Source: Frankiaceae bacterium (lineage in GTDB: Bacteria > Actinomycetota > Actinomycetes > JAFAQI01). Taken from it: a stretch of 15,004 nucleotides of DNA. Positions 13,201 to 15,004 of this stretch are shown here, piece after piece (within the stretch, counting starts at the first letter, position 1; each line of letters opens with the position of its first letter). The notes below the pieces were generated by a model that was given only the letters and a program-made list of their open reading frames with translations, had not been told where the DNA came from and made no database searches. The DNA lies in assembly GCA_030840545.1 (NCBI GenBank), contig JAVEEH010000206.1:1-15004 (forward strand). The letters are read 5' to 3'. A program made the translations under genes and the position numbers.

Positions 13201-15004
13201 TTGTTCCCCCGGGTTCCGGCCGGCACCTACACGGCGAGCGCGACCCACGGCTTGTTCTCCGGCACGACCGGACAGTTCGGCGTCGGGGTCAACCAGCAGC
13301 TCACCTCGCCACTGGTGCTGACCAAGGCGAGCGCGTCGGTTGTCGGCCAGGTCTTCGCCCTCGTCGACGGCGCCCGGGTGCCGGTGCCCGGGGCAACGGT
13401 GCACATCAGCGGCATTACCGGTTACACGGGCTCAGTGCCGATCCGGACGGCATTCACGCTGCGCACCAACCTGCAGGGTTGCTTCGCCATCCAGAGCTCC
13501 GGCGCGAGCGTGAGCACCCTCGTCGAACCGGCCGAGTGCGCACCCGCCGGCACACCCCTGCCCCTGCCGGCCTTCCCCGTGACGGGCTCCGGCCTCCAGG
13601 TCGTCTCAGTGGGCACGACGCTGGCGCTCCCGCCGGACGCGGTGTCCGTGGACGCGACCGGGGCTACCGGCTTCGAGCGCTACGGCGTGCAGCGCATCGG
13701 CAGCGTGAACTTCGGCGACCCGAGCTCCGCAACCGGCATCGCCCTGACTCCGCCCACCACGACAGTGACCGGCAGCGTCACCCTTCAGCCGGTCGTCGCA
13801 CCTGCCACAGTCGCGCAAGTCTCCATGACCGTCACGCAACACGCGCCGGGAGCCGGCAACATCGTCGTCAGCGTCGACTCCGCCGGTGCGATCCACTGGC
13901 GCGACTCGTCACTGTCCAGCGCGGCCCAGAATGCCGACCAGGCCGTGCCCGGCACCTACCACCTGCGGGCAAGCCTCGACGGCTACGACACCGTTCAAGA
14001 CGTCACGCTCGTCGTACCGCTGCAGCCGGCGGCCGGCGGCAGCGCCGCGGTCATCGGCCCGATCACGCTCGACGCCCTGGGTGCGTTGACATTCACCAGC
14101 AGGGACGCGGCAACAGGTGCCGACCTGCCGGGTGCGACGTTCACGCTGAGCGGAGCCTCGATCTCGCCGTCAACCCTCGTCGCACCGCCGGGAACCTCGA
14201 CGGTGAGCTTCCCCGGGCTCTCCCCGGCCAGCGGCCCCTACCAACTCGACGTGCACGCGGCCGGCTATGCCTTCCGCACCGTCACCGCGATCGCGGTCAC
14301 GCCGGGCGCGCCGCCGGGCTCCGCCGCTGCCCAGAACAACGTCGACCTCACGAAGCTTGCGCGCATCACCGGTCAGGTCAAGGGGTTCATCGGCGACCAC
14401 ACGTTCCCGATCTCCGGCGCCTCCGTGACGGCCACCAACGGCACCGACACGTTCGGCGCAGTGACCGACGAGACCGGCCGCTACACGATCCTCGGCACCG
14501 TCACCACCGCCGGTCTCGTGCCCGGCACCGACTGGGACCTCAGCGCCTCCGCCTTCGGCTATGACGACGGAACCGCCACGGTCACCAACGTCCAGGTCAC
14601 CGACGGGGCGCGCGGCGACATCACGCTGAACGCGACACCGATCGGCTCGGTGACGATCTCGGTGCAGGATGACACCTCGGGTCCGACGCCGGTGCCGGTG
14701 TCCGGTGCACACGTGACATTGGTCGGAGCAGGCAACACCTACCACGCCGACACCCTTGTCAGTGGCGACGCGGTGTTCACTGTCGGCCTCGCACCGACGA
14801 CCTACTCGCTGAACGTCACCGGCACGAACTTCTCCCCGCTCAGCACCAGCGTCACCCTCCGGGTCGGCGTCGACCCGCAGACGTTCTTTGTCACTCTCGC
14901 GCACCGCACCAACACCATCAGCGGCACGATCGCAGCGCAGAACGCCGACGGCACGCCGAAGACGACGTGGGTGCCTGATCCCGGTGGCGACGGACTGAGC
15001 GCCG
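10261..15004 (+). CDS. Giant CisA-like membrane protein 3, C-terminus beyond window
   Basis: The frame starting at the ATG at 10261 has no stop to the end of the window, giving at least 1581 residues. The ATG overlaps the previous TGA by one base (TGATG), and AAGGA lies nine bases upstream, so translation is coupled. Two Ig-like domains (about 1-115 and 117-205) match both upstream paralogues, notably VELAPGETTKV and the LVGQSRRHPF turn. A transmembrane helix follows at about 225-245, then a flexible Gly/Asn/Lys spacer (252-296). About a dozen CnaB-like or related beta-sandwich modules run from residue 299 onward, including GGATVTVTNG at about 434 and 521. Ten cysteines (711, 718, 816, 838, 853, 860, 971, 973, 1074, 1093) are confined to one stretch; I see none in the N-terminal domains. 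This fits an oxidised, external region. Modules after about residue 900 are more diverged and I do not recognise all of them. Any C-terminal anchor or effector-like domain would lie outside the window. Confidence 0.82.
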   Translation, partial: MTVPVVEVHGPIGAAPGRPVTFDITIRNTADQPQAMLVSVVGLDTDWVPLPVQTAPIAVGEAVTLALTVTPQAGSPAGSYGFVVAAQPVDPVTRNASGPMGEADAAVVVGDPGHLAMELSPAEPEALRTRRVSLLLGNKGTEPMSLELKTTTPVGVTFDLKKHSVELAPGETTKVRGRLSVERGRLVGQSRRHPFIVTAQGRTTPLRLDGVFVAHPVFNRQLTRLVALLAVVAVWASVALLAVNAISKHAQNKNGGTTTIALPANGNGNGSGGGGAGAGKGGKGGGKAGGSTSASSATRLNGTVTGASPGHVRVSIRPTSLVDEQATGAQPVNVAAASTAGWGKLSASVVDLGHPAANAVVRTTSTAADGSFAFAGVASPGYYLVTLSKAGFQTRKFIIQASAGKPLPTLEVPLAAGAGRLSGHIGDLTGKALGGATVTVTNGAVTLNTSTPTTGHIGRWSVDGLSTPGTYLVSATRDGFDTESLVVKLGPSGSAVRNIALKPGVQSLIGAVTGPNLNGLGGATVTVTNGNLTRTTTTLTTDPIGAYTLPRLPIGDYTVTVGADGYAPQTGKVTLNGHASSLTKNAQLTSSTATVGGSIVDITKTTVDQGVGSAGLILSGDNGVYKTTSLTGSGGATSGGFSFTGVAPGDYVLTVQAFGYLANFVSVTTHAGDDLAVPPINLQVDSTGGVLSTSKISGHVVDAHTGARINCPATVTDCRVHIHVTPPDGAPPLVDIAVAADQDYTVPGTNETDPAYAKGLPPGLYHLTFSFTGYQPTSLAVAVPEGSVVSAVPVALIPDGLILGHINTTTTALDGCVIATPVVPGAAPPTHVPAGIDCGTLPTVSTATSPESCADNPHACIGQIDPISHDYEIDFVPQGTYWVFVRPETSTPVPHTASDQFVTLTPVQLTVEAGQSRRYDTSLDQFASVQVLVQEPNSVGDAATVGAGVDVVLNGPGGATLLPSIPTGQTCHCTDGNGLALFPRVPAGTYTASATHGLFSGTTGQFGVGVNQQLTSPLVLTKASASVVGQVFALVDGARVPVPGATVHISGITGYTGSVPIRTAFTLRTNLQGCFAIQSSGASVSTLVEPAECAPAGTPLPLPAFPVTGSGLQVVSVGTTLALPPDAVSVDATGATGFERYGVQRIGSVNFGDPSSATGIALTPPTTTVTGSVTLQPVVAPATVAQVSMTVTQHAPGAGNIVVSVDSAGAIHWRDSSLSSAAQNADQAVPGTYHLRASLDGYDTVQDVTLVVPLQPAAGGSAAVIGPITLDALGALTFTSRDAATGADLPGATFTLSGASISPSTLVAPPGTSTVSFPGLSPASGPYQLDVHAAGYAFRTVTAIAVTPGAPPGSAAAQNNVDLTKLARITGQVKGFIGDHTFPISGASVTATNGTDTFGAVTDETGRYTILGTVTTAGLVPGTDWDLSASAFGYDDGTATVTNVQVTDGARGDITLNATPIGSVTISVQDDTSGPTPVPVSGAHVTLVGAGNTYHADTLVSGDAVFTVGLAPTTYSLNVTGTNFSPLSTSVTLRVGVDPQTFFVTLAHRTNTISGTIAAQNADGTPKTTWVPDPGGDGLSA
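11155..15004 (+). repeat. Long array of CnaB-like modules, continuing past the window
   Basis: At least ten units can be marked by their opening strands: LNGTVTG, LSGHIGD, LIGAVTG, VGGSIVD, ISGHVVD, LILGHIN, VVGQVFA, VTGSVTL, ITGQVKG and ISGTIAA. Unit length grows from about 85 to 120 residues in the middle, where cysteine-bearing insertions occur. Confidence 0.7.

Noticed and set aside
13479..14564. Plus-strand open frame of 361 codons in another frame inside the giant gene
   Set aside because: It is an Arg/His-rich out-of-frame reading of the giant gene, whose own frame is open throughout and shows repeat structure.
5428..15004. Sortase-anchored CnaB adhesins of the Gram-positive surface-protein type
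   Set aside because: The two complete proteins lack a signal peptide and an LPxTG sorting signal, and their TM helix is internal after ~220 residues. The third C-terminus is not visible, so for that one it remains open.
1..15004. CRISPR array, tRNA, rRNA, insertion sequence or phage integration site
   Set aside because: I saw no regularly spaced short direct repeats, tRNA-like fold, transposase coding sequence or terminal inverted repeats. Repeats present are coding and protein-level.

Overview
The window is very GC-rich, with strong G/C preference at third codon positions, ATGA-type gene overlaps, and GTG and probably TTG starts. It carries two ANTAR-type regulators and a secreted transglycosylase/NlpC-P60 wall hydrolase. 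Together these point to an actinobacterium; I cannot name the genus from sequence alone.

Layout. Positions 1-878 hold the end of one ANTAR-domain regulator and a complete, translationally coupled GAF-ANTAR regulator. A secreted two-domain peptidoglycan hydrolase follows (1013-2530), with a Gly-rich C-terminal tail. Its last 24 bases overlap, tail to tail, a minus-strand gene for an Afp15-like AAA+ ATPase (2507-4495). A 232-base divergent intergenic region (4496-4727) separates the ATPase from a tight plus-strand operon that runs off the window: a DUF4255/Pvc16-type tube-cap protein (4728-5417), then three tandem paralogous membrane proteins of 753, 856 and at least 1581 residues. Each of the three has two N-terminal Ig-like domains, one transmembrane segment near residue 225-250, and a long array of carboxypeptidase-regulatory/CnaB-like beta-sandwich repeats.

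How the genes fit together. The AAA+ ATPase and the DUF4255 protein are established core components of extracellular contractile injection systems (eCIS, phage-tail-like particles; Afp15 and Afp16 in the Serratia antifeeding prophage). The three membrane proteins have the architecture I recall for CisA, the protein reported to link the Streptomyces contractile injection system to the cytoplasmic membrane. My inference is that this is one edge of an actinobacterial eCIS locus with an expanded set of three membrane anchors, one of them giant. Sheath, tube, baseplate and spike genes are not in the window and should lie downstream if this is right. The wall hydrolase next door could help particles or cell contents pass the cell wall, but the sequence does not prove that link. 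The GAF-ANTAR genes look like a separate regulatory unit.

The third membrane-protein gene is open from 10261 to the last base, so its C-terminus is unknown.
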